Source: Verticillium longisporum (lineage: Eukaryota > Ascomycota > Sordariomycetes > Glomerellales > Plectosphaerellaceae). Taken from it: a stretch of 64,000 nucleotides of DNA. Under the pieces are notes generated by a model. It was not told the DNA's origin, ran no database searches, and was given only the letters and a program-made list of their open reading frames with translations. Each line of letters starts with the position of its first letter. The first letter of the stretch is position 1. A program made the translations under genes and the position numbers. The stretch is taken from contig JAETXT010000014.1 of the NCBI GenBank assembly GCA_019188255.1, positions 744,001 through 808,000 of the forward strand, given 5' to 3'. This document shows, one piece after another, positions 39,758-52,111 of the stretch.

Positions 39758-41067
39758 ATGGACAAGAAGAACGAAGACTTCGAGTTGCGGCCCATGGGCT
39801 CGCGGGCTGGAAGCCGCAGTCCTGGAGGCCCCGAAAGAGATGGGTTTTTGTCGAGATCCCCATCACGGCGACCGCAGCAACAGTCACTGGCGGCGCAGAT
39901 CACCAAGGTCGACAACAGCCCAGGCGCCTCGATCCTGGCGTACTGCTTTTCATCCATTAGCATGACCGTAGTCAACAAGTTTGTTGTCTCGGGCAAGTTT
40001 TGGAACCTCAACTTCTTTTACTTGGCCGTCCAAGCCATCGTTTGCGTCACCACGATACAAATTTGCAAGAACGTGGGAATGATTCGGGTCCTGGCTCCCT
40101 TCGACCAGGAAAAGGCTAAGAAATGTAAGTTGAAGTCTTGGGTGGGCGCATTGTCTGCAGTCGCGATTGACCAGAGCTGATAACCTGGAAAGGGTTTCCC
40201 ATATCGCTGCTGCTCGTTGGCATGATTTATACCAGCACAAAGGCACTTCAATTCCTCTCCGTCCCTGTTTATACCATCTTCAAGAACCTTACGATCATCG
40301 TGATTGCGTATGGAGAGGTTCTGTGGTTCGGTGGCAGTGTTACGCCGCTAGCCCTTCTTTCTTTTGGCTTGATGGTGCTAAGCTCCGTTGTGGCCGCCTG
40401 GGCTGACATACAGCACGCTATTTACGGGTCAGTAGGGGAGCTTGATGCGTCTGCTGCCATGTCGACTCTTAATGCAGGGTACGCTTGGATGGGGTTCAAC
40501 GTGTTCTGTACTGCTGCCTATGTTTTGGGAATGCGCAAAGTCATCAAGAAGATGAACTTCAAAGACTGGGACAGTAAGTTTCGAACTCGAGCATGGTTAT
40601 TGGTTTGCTGTGCTGACGGAGCAAAAACAGCCATGTTCTACAACAATCTTCTTACGATCCCGGTGCTCATTGTCTGCTCCCTGCTTCTAGAAGACTGGTC
40701 GTCGGAAAATCTAACGAAGAACTTCCCGCCCGCGACACGTAACGGCCTCTTCATTGGCATGATCTACTCGGGACTATGCGCCATCTTCATCTCGTACTGT
40801 TCTGCTTGGTGTATCAGAGTAACGTCATCCACGACATATTCAATGGTGGGAGCGCTCAACAAGCTACCAATCGCCGTTAGTGGCCTGGTCTTCTTTGCCG
40901 CCCCGGTCACATTTGGCAGCGTAACGGCCATTTTCCTTGGTTTTGTCAGTGGTATCGTGTACGCGTGGGCGAGAGTTCGGCAGACGGCAACATCGAAGAT
41001 GTCGCTACCTACCACGCAGCCGATGAGTGCCAGTTCCAGGAGCAACAACGATGCCGCAAACTCATGA
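39758..41067 (+). CDS. GMT1: GDP-mannose transporter (Vrg4/Gmt type)
   Basis: This Golgi antiporter brings GDP-mannose into the lumen in exchange for GMP, feeding mannosylation of proteins and lipids. I join 39758..40124, 40193..40573, 40631..41067: introns of 68 and 57 bp, phases consistent (K-K | W-F-P-I-S and D-W-D | T-M-F-Y-N-N), 394 aa, the expected size for this ten-TM family. It keeps F-Y-N-N (252-255) and the nucleotide-sugar motif G-A-L-N-K (323-327), both diagnostic for GDP-mannose transporters. The N-terminus is hydrophilic and charged and the C-terminal tail is Ser/Asn-rich. I start at ATG 39758 (M-D-K-K-N-E-D). The second intron has no in-frame stop and is a multiple of three, so retention would insert 19 residues in the luminal/TM region. 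Confidence 0.95.
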
Positions 41068-41775
41068 GTTGGTAGCGAAATCTGCAACGCAACGTTTTCG
41101 CTGACGAAAGTTGCATTACTGGTTTCTTTTGGCACAACTTCGCTATAACCTTTCGGGGGGGGGATCCTGGCGAGGCCGAATAGACCAAGGCACAGAAGAA
41201 GCCAAATGTCATTGGATAGCGTCGTCCACCATAAGGCTTTGTGATTAAGCATGGTAGTGTCTGCATCTCGTATCTCGAGCTTTCATGGTACTTGTTAATG
41301 GCGTCGGCAACAATGAATGTTTGTATTGAGCACACGAATGGGCCCTTTCTCGCCAAATGTCGAGGCTGTGCGTGAGAGTAGAATCGTAAATTGACTATTA
41401 GACATAACCTTCATGTAGACTCATAACGGTTAGTTTTCTCTTGCGATTGCTAGGTACCTTCCCTCGATAGCTACCTGTAGTTATCACACGTTTTCGATAG
41501 CGTGGGGCGACATGTGCAACACGTGCCAGGCCTTACGTCATATGACAAGCCTGGGTCTTGACCCCAAATAGACAGTAAAATTAACCTGATCATCCACCTC
41601 CAAGCCCACCAGTCGCAACAAACACTGTCTAGACCATGCCTAAGGATATGGCTGAGCCCGACTCTACATTCCCACTGCGATAACACTTGTGCTTAGGATC
41701 CACGGAAATACGCCAGCTTTGCAAGTTCATTTTAACTTCCCTCACTTAGCTCAAAGAGCCCAGCAGTTGCCCAAG
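41068..41775. other. Spacer between GMT1 and ALE1
   Basis: It holds a run of nine G at 41155-41163 shortly after the GMT1 stop and an AGGTACCT-like motif (TAGGTACCTT, 41451-41460) in the presumed ALE1 promoter. I see no gene here. Confidence 0.5.
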
Positions 41776-43632
41776 ATGCTGCCCCTAATAAACAAGCGTA
41801 ACATGAGCAAGTCCCGACCAACCTTGCATAGATCGCTGACGTGTTTCCTTCCAGCCTTCGAGTTCCTGTCCCCAGGACTTGGCGTGCCTACAGACGACAG
41901 TAAGATGGCCTCGTACACTGCCACCCTGACCCCAAATACAGCTCTGACCATGCGTTACCACCAGTCAAGCTTGTGTTTTCATGGCTGCTCTCGTATCCAC
42001 TGGCTGCTCTTCTTAAGTGCATTCCTGATTCTCGACCTGACCTCAAGAACATTTACGTGATAAGGTACGTTCTCGTGGGCCCTTGCACAGCATCGTTGTC
42101 TGACATCCCTCACAAGCGCGTCGATATTCTATCTTGTTGGCCTCTTTAATCTCTGGGCTGGTTTGCAAACTCTTTTCATTAGTTCCGCTGGGACATATCT
42201 CATTGCCAAAACGTTTCGCCACAGTCCTTTCATGCCATGGATCGGCTTTGTCTTCGTGATGGGACACTTGTCCATCAACCAGATCAGTCGACAGCTAGAA
42301 AGTAATCCGGCCGACGTCGACATTACTGGTGCGCAGATGGTACTGGTCATGAAGCTCAGCGCGTTCTGCTGGAACGTAGCAGATGGTCAGCTTCCTAGCG
42401 ACCACTTGTCCGATTTTCAGAAGGATAGGAAGCTAGTAGAGCTTCCACCCCTGCTGGAATACGCCGGTTATGTTCTGTTTTTCCCTTCACTCTTCGGTGG
42501 TCCTACGTTCGAATACGTCGAGTATCGTCGGTGGTTGGACACTTCCATGTTTGATCTACCGCCCAATCTGGAAGCTTCGAAAAAGCCACCGGTGAGAAGG
42601 CAACGCAAAGTCCCTCGCAGTGGAACTCCAGCGGCGTGGAAAGCAGCTTCTGGTCTCATGTGGATTGCTTTCTTCGTATTCATGTCCGGTTCCTTCAGCC
42701 CTTCAAGGCTAACTCACCCGGCCTTGCTTGAGCACGGTTTCATCCGCCGCGTGTGGATCTTATACTGCGTCGGGTTGACCGCAAGGATGAAGTACTATGG
42801 AGCATGGTCCCTGGCTGAAGGAGCATGCATCCTCACTGGGCTCGGATACAATGGCGTCGACCCCATCACCGGCAAAGTCTCGTGGAACAGGCTACAGAAC
42901 ATTGACCCGAGAGGCGTCGAGTTGGCCCAGAATGTACGCGGCTACCTCGGCAGCTGGAATATGAATACCAACAAGTGGCTCCGGAACTATGTATACCTCC
43001 GTGTTACACCCCGAGGGAAGAAGCCCGGATTCCGAGCTAGCCTCATGACGTTTGGCACCAGTGCGCTTTGGCACGGCTTCTATCCCGGCTATTATATGAC
43101 GTTCATTCTGGCAAGCCTCATCCAAACCGTGGCCAAAAGTAAGTCCAGATCAAGATATTCCCCCATAGACCAACCCGCTAACGAATGAGACTTTCGCCGC
43201 TACGTCCGCCCTTTCTTCCTCGACCCAGACTCCGGGCTGCCGAACCGCAAAAAGAAGTATTACGACGTTCTATCTTTTCTCACTACGCAGGTGGTGATGT
43301 CATTTGCCGTTGCTCCCTTCCTCATTCTTAGCTTCTCCGGATCCGTCTTGGTCTGGTCGCGAGTCTATTTCTTTGCCATCGTGGGCGTGGCTGTCTCGAT
43401 GGGCTTCTTCGCGTCTCCGGGAAAGCAGATCTTGAAGCAAGAATTAGAAAGTCGCCAGCGGCGGCCAGGCATCCAGCTTGGCCGTACCTTGAGCTCCGAT
43501 AGCCTTGTTGGGCGCGAACCAGTCCTCGGTGTGGCGGCGGATCCAGAAAGGGAGTTGGATGAGGCAGTCCAAGAGATCCGAGCTGAGGTGGAGGCTCGTC
43601 ACCGACTGCAATCCAGGCACCACAAAGCATAG
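41776..43632 (+). CDS. ALE1: MBOAT lysophospholipid acyltransferase (Ale1)
   Basis: This ER membrane enzyme re-acylates lysophospholipids with acyl-CoA and takes part in the Lands cycle. I join 41776..41797, 41855..41899, 41965..42064, 42117..43138, 43190..43632: introns 57, 65, 52 and 51 bp, all phases consistent, 543 aa. The first two exons are only 22 and 45 nt, yet the joined N-terminus (M-L-P-L-I-N-K-P-F-E-F-L ... V-P-T-D-D-I-K-L-V-F) fits the family well. Multiple hydrophobic segments follow. The MBOAT active-site histidine is in T-S-A-L-W-H-G-F (about His375), and the upstream N-M-N-T-N-K-W-L-R block is the second conserved MBOAT motif. The tail is long, charged and cytosolic. It converges with the serine-rich gene downstream. 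Confidence 0.94.
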
Positions 43633-44361
43633 TACATACGCTTGCCGCTTGATTGATTTCTTCTGATGACACCCGATTAGGAGCAGTGCAGACAAGACGT
43701 TATGAAGAGTATGGCTGGCGTGTCAGGCCTATGATGAGGTTGTCGAGTTTATACATTGCAGAATAGATGTCCTTCCTTCCACCGCATCACCATTATAAAT
43801 CTCGTCCCTTTCGCCTTGACCAACCACCCGCGCGAGGTCCATCGCTAGATTAACGATTGGCTGAAATTTGTATGCGGTCGTTCCACTTTGCGTCGTATGA
43901 TATATGATACAGAGTACTATGATACATGCTCGAATCGAGCAAATAGAACGAATAGATATACACGGCTGTATGTGACAGCCCATCATCCAATGGACAGCGT
44001 AGCAGATGAGATGTAATGATCTCCTTGCAGTGGACATGACAGCGTAAATTGAACATGTCTGCGTTCAGATTAGAAAAGGAAAATGTCGAGCATATCGCGC
44101 GACTGCGTGTCTGTGTGTGCATGTGCCGTATTGCCGTATAGTCATCATGGCTTCGTAATGCGCCTGTTGTTTCGATCGTCGTAATGTCGTCTATAGAATT
44201 GTAGAAAGGAAGAGAGAAAGAGTTGGAGTATCAGGTATGAAATCAAGTGAGAATGCCCCAAAAGGTTGATGGCAGCAAGGGCAAGAGACCTTGACTGCGT
44301 TGATCGTTCTGCAGTCGAAGTCGAGGCTGCTCATGGGCCATTCAGGTAGAGTGGTGGCCGT
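43633..44361. other. Convergent 3' region, ALE1 / serine-rich gene
   Basis: Two genes end towards each other here, so it should contain two terminators. It is somewhat AT-rich around 43,900-43,970. I see no gene. Confidence 0.5.
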
Positions 44362-47081
44362 TCAGCTTGCAGGGTGTCCCCAACCGCGTTTGGCCCCAAC
44401 AACAGCCAGTGTAATGATCACAGCCACGATCAAGACACCGACAAGTGCCATGATGCGGTTGAGGTTCCTCCACCATCGGGCGCTTCGATAGCATATCTCG
44501 TCTATGTGGGTTGGGGGCCGTGCCCGCTCCATTTCAATATCGAGCATACTGGAATCGTCTGGTTCACGCTCGACCATTTCCGCGTATGGGCGTGGCGGCA
44601 ACGGCAAGAAAGCTGCCACCATCCATGCTATCACATTGTCAGTGACTGATACATACAAAAACACACAATCAACCATCTTACCAAAAGGTAGGATGAACCC
44701 TAATATGAACATGACAACTTGTACATTGCGCCGCCCAAAGGGGCTGCTGTCGACTGACCAGCTCACAGATGGCGGCTCCCAGATACTGTAGCCACTGGCA
44801 CGTTGATCGCGGCCCAGGTGGGGTGACCAAATACTGGACGTCTGCTTTCGCAAGCTAGATCGCAGGTGGAAACCAGTTACTGGAGCGGACGTAATCTCCA
44901 TCGAGCCAGTGTCTGACATTCGGCGCGCCCGGCCAGAGGGCTGAACTTCGCGAGGTCTGCGGCGCGGGCTGCGTAGATTCATTGAAAGGTTGTCGATACT
45001 TGGTGAGCCACTTCGGAAAGAGCCGCGAGACCTGCCGCTGTCGTTATAATCCGTGGTCATGGACTCGGACGAAACACCATGTCTCAGCCATTTTCGTTCG
45101 CCGCTGCCGTAATATAACCTGGCCCAAGTAGGCAGCGAAGCGTTCGTCATGCTGTTGGCCTGAGAACTACCAGATGAATGAATGTTGCGATCCGATGACG
45201 AAGTGCTAGACATGAAACTCGAAAGACGTCTTCTCGATGGCCGCTGATGTAGCTCATTCAGATCCGCCAGGCCATCGCCGTGCTCGTCTTGATCCCGGAC
45301 TAGGCGGACGGTCCCACCGCGGCAGTGCGAAGGCTGTAGTCTCTCAAGAGAATCTGTCAGAGACTGGGAGCCGGACGTGTGCTCATCATGCGCAGCTAAG
45401 GATGACGAAATGCTCAGCATTTGGCGGCTGTGGTTGCTGTAAAAGCCACTATTGCGCCGAGCCGGCCCTGACAAGGCAGAGACGGAGCGCGACACAGGCT
45501 CACTTCCGCCTTCACTCTCTGAAATGACAGTTGACAGTTGTGAGCTCCATATATGTGGATGAGATGCCATGTGCGATCTAGAGGGGCCGGTAACCGAAGT
45601 ACCTGTATCCCATGAATCCGAGTGACGGCTCGGGACGCCAGAAGAGCCCCGCGGGCGCTGTAGCGCGATGGGTATCGCAAAAAGGTCTGGATCGCTTCTT
45701 GCGCAATGATGCTACTGATCGATGTTAACGAGCCGGCGGCCAAGGAGTCTTTTGATCTGGTCTTATATAGGCCGAATCTTTCAATTGAGTTCTTTCGGCC
45801 CGGCCTTAGCGGCGGTACAATCAGACTCTCCTGGGAGTAGGCGGAGCGCAGGGCGAGAGGCGACGAGGATGAAGGATCGCCGTGGACCACGTAGTTATTG
45901 TCGCTGCTTGCGGTCCTGGGGGGACTCGGATGGTTCGATGTCGGCCAACACGGCGATGAGCGGCCGAGGACCTCGTAGTTCGAGTCGCTGGTGGAGGGCG
46001 GGACCAAGCTATCCGTGTCAGGATGCGCTTCAGGCGCGACGGGCTGGCGAGCGTTATAGACCTTGTAATTTGTTGTTTCCGAGTCTGTGGAAGCAGATTG
46101 CAAGGACCCAAAGGACAGCTCTGAAGACTTGTTGAGCAGGGAGTGCAAGTCTCGTTCTCGTTCGGCAGCTGCTGTCGTCTCGAGCAGCGTAGGAAGCGGG
46201 TTATCAGACGAAAGTGGGCGCGGGGTCTGTTTTGGGGCTGGATCGGGGGTTTTAGAGACCTTGCGAAGGCCCCCAACGAGCTGATGATTCCAAGGAGACG
46301 AGGCGAAATCGCCTATCGGATCCTCACTTAATTGCACAGTGGAGGAGGTTGGGGTGCAGGGGGAGAAGCTTCGGTCAGGCAACGTGGTCATGGGTGAGCT
46401 AGGACGACCTTCGCCGGAGAAGGCGGATGAAAGTCGTTCAAATGAGCTCGAGGCGGATAGCGACAAGGACAGGGATACCGAAGGCGGGATCGAGTCGCTC
46501 TGCGGCTCGAGAGAGAAAGTTTTGGTGTCGGAATGGACATTGATGCGATGGCGACGGCGCGACGGGGCGCGAGATGAAGAAATTGGCCTGAAGGCGGCTT
46601 GGCTTTCTGTGCGTTGGGCCGATGCATGAATAAGGGAAGTGTGCGATGAGTTGGTTGGCGCAGGGGATGGTGTGTGAGAAGCGTCAGGGACCGGCCTGGT
46701 AGGGGTGGTCGGTTTGCTCGAGGCCGTGCTCATACTCTGGCTTTGGCGATGAGGTGCTGCAGACGGTTCTGCTCCATCTGCTCGTTTCGAGGCTGAAACA
46801 TGATTGTCGATGGCGGGAACCAATCGAACCGTGGACGTATTAGAAGATCTCAACGTGGAGGACGTTGACGGCAGTCGGTCGGTGCCATGTTGACGACGGT
46901 CGATCGGTGACTTTTGAATATCGCGACTGGTATGATGGTTGCCAACAATTGGCGTATCAACCTGTAAACTGACGGGTCGCGGCGGGCTGTAAGGTACTAT
47001 ACGAATAGCGAGCCTGTTGTTCTGCGATTCACTACGCTGATGCAGAGGTCTTCGCGGTGACGGTGGCGAAGCAGAGGACAT
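44362..47081 (-). CDS. Serine-rich protein with C-terminal TM pair, frameshifted
   Basis: I do not know its function; similar Ser-rich proteins with two C-terminal membrane segments occur in many Pezizomycotina (from memory). The coding path is complement(44362..44627, 44682..47081) with ATG at 47081 (M-S-S-A-S-P-P-S-P-R-R). Most of it is disordered, rich in Ser, Pro, Arg and Thr. The C-terminus has two hydrophobic segments, V-Q-V-V-M-F-I-L-G-F-I-L-P-F / A-W-M-V-A-A-F-L-P-L across the intron and I-M-A-L-V-G-V-L-I-V-A-V-I-I-T-L near the end. The intron (44628-44681, 54 bp) lacks an in-frame stop. The frame breaks at the A-run 45679-45683: adding one base there gives a continuous 888-residue product reading from S-S-I-I-A-Q-E-A to S-R-H-S-D-S-W and S-S-Q-L-S-T-V-I-S-E-S-E-G-G. 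No splice pair with matching phase explains the break as well. Confidence 0.75.
45679..45683 (-). other. Apparent -1 frameshift in serine-rich gene (A5/T5 run)
   Basis: The minus strand has five T between CCAGACC and GCGATA. Upstream coding is in one frame and downstream coding in another, and one extra T joins them. The corrected coding length becomes a multiple of three after the intron is removed. Confidence 0.7.
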
Positions 47082-49558
47082 GCTCGGCACAAGCCCTGGC
47101 GGCGGGCTGCGCTGCTAGTCCTTGGTGGAATGATGTTTCGTAGAGGCGACGCTGAGCTGGTAAAAGAAAATGGATTTTTTTTGGGGCGTGACTGTGAGTG
47201 ATGCTTTCAAGGAAGCTGGTAGGTACGGCTGCAGTGAAGGACACGAACACTCAACATGATGAGATGGGTGTAGAAGCTGGATGTGAGTGGTGTTCCCTTG
47301 ACAAGCATGAGAGAGAGAGAAGAAGAGAGAGAGAGAGAGAGAGAGTGTGTGTGTGTGTGTGTCGACAAGACTCTGGCGGTGAATCTCGCAGGATGACAGT
47401 GCTGAGGTGGAAATAGAGGCCAACGATTATAACAGATAGATATTAAAAGGACAGAAGAAGGCAGCGCTGAATAACGACAAGTGACAAGGTCGAGGCGACG
47501 AAGGAGTGTGAGGCGGCTGGCGAGACGAAGGTGCAACAACCAGCAGTCAGCCAGCCGGTAGTTGGGAAACTATGCCTGCTGGTGGTGAGGAACCGATATC
47601 AGGTCAACAGCACGCCATGGTGCGATGGCATCCGGACGCGAAATATAAAACAGGGGCGAAGGAGAAGTGGAAGGAGTGGTCGCGAGAGAGGAGGAAGAGT
47701 GTGAATGAGATGGGGAGGTGGGTAGGATAGCACCTCAGAGAAGAAACTGGGAAGCCATGGAGGAAATTGGACCTTGGTGACAGACGAGGTGGGCGAAGAG
47801 CTGCAGCTGCAGCTAAGGTAGACCTGCATGTGGTTGCTGCAGGGCTCTTTCGGCGGCGAGGCAGGTACGCCCCATCCCGTGTCAACCACCCTCTTGCAGG
47901 ACAATTCTTGCCTGTGCCTCATCTCTCCCTGCCGCCTGCTCTTTCCGCCCAGGTACCCTCGAGCTCGCTTTGTGCAAGTCCAGTGACCTATCGCCCATTC
48001 GCGCGTACTGACTGACCATATGTGTGTTCTGTTATGACTGGCTTGGGTCGCGAGATATTGATTGGTCCACGACACATCTCGAATCCTGGGGGTGCCGGCG
48101 CGCGCTTGAACTGGGTGGCCTTGGTTGCTGCTAGTTCGAATCCACAATGCAGGTACCGACTCTTCGTACGCCACCGCCAACGGCATCTGGAGCCAGCTTC
48201 CAAAAGTCGAATTCTCACTCCTCAGGCCTGTTCGTCCCACCCCGCCCCTCCTAACAGACAGGCGGTCAGGCCCGGTTCTGGCTTTGGTTCTCGGTCTGGT
48301 TCAGGGGGGGGGGATGTAGCGGAGGCGCCAGCCGAGCCAGTCGAACTCGCCTTCAGACGTCATTTGATTGGCACGAGCAAGCGCAATCGAGCCGGGGGCA
48401 TCTGTTGGCTGGAGGAGAATCAGTGCGCGAGGAGCCGTGCACTCAAGAGCTCCAATATTGGACAATGGTAAAAACACCGAGATTGCGGACCGCATGTGTG
48501 TCTTTCCAGTAGCAAAGATAAGTGGGCGGGTGGGTATAGACTGGAGACGGGGGAGGTCCCGCCCCCTGAACCTCGCAGCGAGTACCTTGCTTGGATTGGG
48601 TGGGCAACCCAACCAATCGCTTCGAGCCTCAATGGAGGTTAGCCAGCGCGTCGGGTTCGCGTCGCGTCTCTTGGTCAATGTTTTTTCTGGCTCCAAAGAC
48701 AACAGGCTCTGTGCGGGTTGTGCCTAGGTGCCGACGTCAGATTACGGCTGCAAGGAGAAAGCCAGAGCTCCCTTTGCTCTGCCGCGACGGGATCCGCAAA
48801 TCCCGTGAAAAGAAAGGTGGAAGGAAGAACGACGGAGGCGGCGAGGGGTTTGTCAAACAGCTTGCCGCTTGATCGATGACAAAATGCTACCCAACCAATG
48901 CATCGGTCACGCCGCTTCGTATCAAACCGCATGACAGGAGCTTTGACGAACCAAGACCGCTACTCTCGTCCTTAGGCGCGGGGTCTCCCACGACCCAGCC
49001 CGCCAGCCCTGGCATCGGGCCCAGCACAAAGGTCTGGCGCGGCTGATGAAGGGAGGCTAAGCTGGCCGTCGCAGGGAACAGCTTGCGATACCTTGATTGT
49101 TTCGAAGCACTTGTCCGATGACGAGATGAGATGACAGCCCCTCGAGAACGGGGCTCATCCTTCAAGCATGAGTGTGCTGGCAGCTCTTGTGAGATGGTTC
49201 CTCGCGAGCTAGATTGGCCAATATCATCAAGCGGGGCCATCCCAGTTCCTGCCTGCTTTGGCGTCGGCAAGCCCACACATATGACGTTACGCGGGTTATG
49301 TGTTTATTCGGATGTCGTCTCGGGGCTCTGACTTGGAAGGGAACTGAGCCATCTTTGTTCGCCGTCACTACAGCCAATAATTCAAGGCTTCCCAGGCAAA
49401 CGGATCATCGCAAGCCCCGACTCAAGTGTCACAAAGGAAGAGCTCGCCTACACATAGCGGGAACCCCTCTTCACCCGCACCGATTTGCAGTGCTCACCAA
49501 ACAAAAACTCCAGTTCTCTTGCCGCGTTTTCCACCCCGAGTACCGACTCCACGAACAC
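47082..49558. other. Long divergent intergenic region
   Basis: Between the leftward serine-rich gene and rightward RCE1 lie about 2.5 kb with no gene I can support. It holds a (GA)n/(GT)n microsatellite at 47309-47362, a run of nine G at 48305-48313 and a TTCGAATCC word near 48,134 that is not part of a foldable tRNA. Several overlapping frames of 60-213 codons exist, but their translations are low-complexity Arg/Ser/Pro and lack domains. Long 5' leaders for either gene are possible. Confidence 0.55.
47309..47362. repeat. (GA)n(GT)n microsatellite
   Basis: A GA-rich run (47309-47345) passes into a pure GT run (47346-47362) in the upstream region or 5' leader of the serine-rich gene, about 230 bp before its start codon. 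On that gene's coding strand it reads as CA then TC repeats. Confidence 0.9.
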
Positions 49559-49666
49559 ATGACCTGGCCGCACTTGGTCATGATGTTGCCTTTGCCGTCC
49601 GCTCTGCTCTTCTCTACACTCTTCGCAAAGCGCGCTACGGCAGTTGAAGCCGAGGCCAAAGCCGGA

Positions 49667-50733
49667 ATGTCGACTACAGACGCTGTGCTTTATCCCACGA
49701 CCGCTTTCGCGCTCCTTGTGTGTCTCTGTTGCCTGCGTGTTTAGCTTCCTGGTGGCACCGAGAGACTGCGGCTAACTATGTCCTCACCGTAGCTTACATA
49801 CACTCTGGCATACGTTTTGCCTCTGTATGCCTCATCAGACACCCGCCCATCGCCTGAGCTGCTGCGAGATGATCCCCGCGTCATCCGCGCTCGCATCAGA
49901 TCTGTTCTGTGCTCGACTGCCATGTGTTCCTTTTGCACTTTCATCTTCTTGCACCGCAACTATGCTCTCGCCATGGACCCGCTTCACGCCATGGGCTCCT
50001 GGCCACGGGGGTCACAGAAGCCGCCAGCTCGGTACTCCTGACTGCCATCCTCTTCAGCGCACCGTTGTTCGAAACGCTCGTACTTGACGGTGTCTGGAAG
50101 GACTTGGTGAGCACGCGCGCCATCATTGACGTCTGGCAATCCTGGACTACATGGCGCAACATTGTCATTGTATGCCCTCCCTCACCGGGCGCCCACATCG
50201 CTCATCCTTCTTTCATTAGGTTACATCAAACAGCTGATGCTTCATAGGGCCCCGCCACAGAGGAGCTGCTTTTTCGGTCAGCGTCCATACCACTCTTCCT
50301 TGCGGCCCATCTCTCTATCTACAAGACAATTTTTCTGTCCCCAGTCATCTTCGGCATGGCCCACATCCACCACTTCTACGAGTTTCGTATCACCCATCCT
50401 CGCGTGCCTCTGCCCGTGGCCATTGCCCGGACTGTTCTGCAATTTTCGTACACAACCTTATTCGGTGCCTACGCCACATTCCTGTTCCTCCGCACAGGCA
50501 GCCTCCTTGCTGCCACCCTCGTCCATGCTTTCTGCAATGCCATGGGTCTCCCGCGCTTCTGGGGCGTTGTCGATCCATACTGGATTTCACACGTTGACGC
50601 GCGAGCGACCAATGCCTGTCGCCTCTGGTCCGCGTTGTACTACCTCATGTTACTGGCTGGGGCCTGGGCCTGGTGGACGAACCTCATGACCTTGACGGCG
50701 AGTTCAAAAAGCGTGGTGGACATGGCCTGGTAG
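49667..50733 (+). CDS. RCE1: CAAX prenyl protease 2 (Rce1), with a frameshift
   Basis: Rce1 removes the -AAX tripeptide from farnesylated or geranylgeranylated proteins such as Ras in the ER membrane. I propose join(49667..49717, 49793..50169, 50248..50733), introns 75 and 78 bp. The glutamate pair and arginine are in E-E-L-L-F-R (about 148-153), followed by F-G-M-A-H (His182) and H-A-F-C-N (236-240), the three motifs of the ABI/CPBP protease family. The R-P-S-P-E-L-L-R-D and R-A-R-I-R-S-V block is typical of fungal Rce1. The frame breaks in exon 2 at the G-run 50007-50011; six G would join H-A-M-G-S-W-P-R to G-V-T-E-A-A-S-S-V-L-L. The corrected length is 304 aa, or 340 aa from the in-frame ATG at 49559. 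It ends 86 bp from the convergent MMM1 stop. Confidence 0.85.
50007..50011 (+). other. Apparent -1 frameshift in RCE1 (G5 run)
   Basis: CCAC is followed by five G and then TCACAG. With six G the frame runs on to the next exon with matching phase. With five, it ends about ten codons downstream at 50041. Confidence 0.75.
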
Positions 50734-50819
50734 GGACGCAGCGATGGTGTCTGCAGGTTATTCACGGTCTGTCTGTGCTGTTTATGTGCACACTACCTTT
50801 GTTTCTTTGGCGGGAGTTA

Positions 50820-52111
50820 TTACTGCACAAAGTCTGGCAGAGAACCCGGCATGACGAGCTCATCTTCGCTTCTCAACCTCCGTCGCCGAAGCGACTCTTG
50901 TGCTCGGTCCGTACGACTGTTAGCTTCAGCCTCAACCTCTTTGCGAGCCTCTGCTCGGATGTCCTGGCCCACGTCCCGGCCCTTGGATCTCCCCACAGAG
51001 CCGATGTTTCCCTCTGCCATTCCATCGTCAGGACCCCTCGTGTTTTTCTTTCGAGGCCACAAGCTTGGCAGTGCAATCTCTTGAAATCGGGGCTCGACAC
51101 ATCGCTCGTCAAACCAACGGTGTAAGCGGGCCTCGATGAGTTGCGCAATTTTTGTCACGTCCTCTAATTTGGACCGGCTCCCGAGCAAGCTCCCGATGGA
51201 GAAATCAAGTCGGTAATCGTCAAGAAAGTTGAAGGTCATCATGGTCGGTGTAGACTGGGATGGGTTACTGGGGATGAAGGAGACCGAGAGTGTTCCGCTG
51301 AAGCGTCTGACGGAGACGGTCAGCGCAACAGGAAGCACTGCGCTTAGTTTCTTGGGATAATTAAGCAGCAGCTTGGTTTCCAAAGCCAGGGTCAGTAGAT
51401 CACTGAGGTCGACGTCCATCCGCGCCTGCAGCTTGGCCCCTTCCCTAGTGGCGGCACTGGCGTCGATCGTCTTGCCGTTGCCTAGACTTAGGCCGTCTTC
51501 GTCGACAGGTATAATGCGACAATTGCTGAAAATAGGAAAGTCTTCGCCGAGGCTGAGTTTTGTGACTCGAATTTCGTCGACAAAATCGGGCCGTGATGTC
51601 CCATTTAAAGCCTTGGTCAAGGAACTGAGAATGGCGTCGTCGTGCTGCGCGTCGCTCCTGAACTGGGCAATGGTCTGAGCTACGAGCACATTGAACCAAT
51701 CCAAGCTCTCAGGCTGATGACTATCGACATTGTAGTATGTCTTGCTCAGGATGGACCCGATAGTTAGGTTATAGGGGCTCCTCAGGACACTTGACTTCTT
51801 CTTGTTCAATGCTGGCTGGCCGGGACGGCCAGTGGCGGTTCGGAGACCCAAGAGGGACTTCTTGTGAGCAAGCGTCTTTGACCGCCGCTCGGTGGCTCGT
51901 AGTGAAGCTGTGACTTCGGGGGATGGCGGGTCCCCGAAGATGAAAAACTTGATGAAGGCTGCGAGCACGAGTACGACAGACAGTTGGCCTAACACGAGAC
52001 CTTGCGCGAAAGACAAGCTTCGATCCAGGCTTGTCAGTTCAACAGAGTCAAGAGAGGGGACAGGTAAACTAACGTTGGTTCACTCGTTGCGGGGCAGGTC
52101 TTGTCGGCCAT
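50820..52111 (-). CDS. MMM1: ERMES subunit Mmm1
   Basis: Mmm1 is the ER-anchored subunit of the ER-mitochondria encounter structure, which tethers the two organelles and moves phospholipids between them. I join complement(50820..52017, 52074..52111): a 38-nt first exon ([12 protein letters not shown]) and a 56-bp intron with a CTGAC branch site, 411 aa. An alternative acceptor 12 bp upstream would add L-D-R-S. One TM segment lies just after ([23 protein letters not shown]). The SMP lipid-transfer domain covers about residues 95-330, from R-S-P-Y-N-L-T-I-G to the P-S-L-W-P-R block. The C-terminus is charged. No signal peptide is needed because the TM segment acts as the ER anchor. It diverges from VPS45. 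Confidence 0.94.
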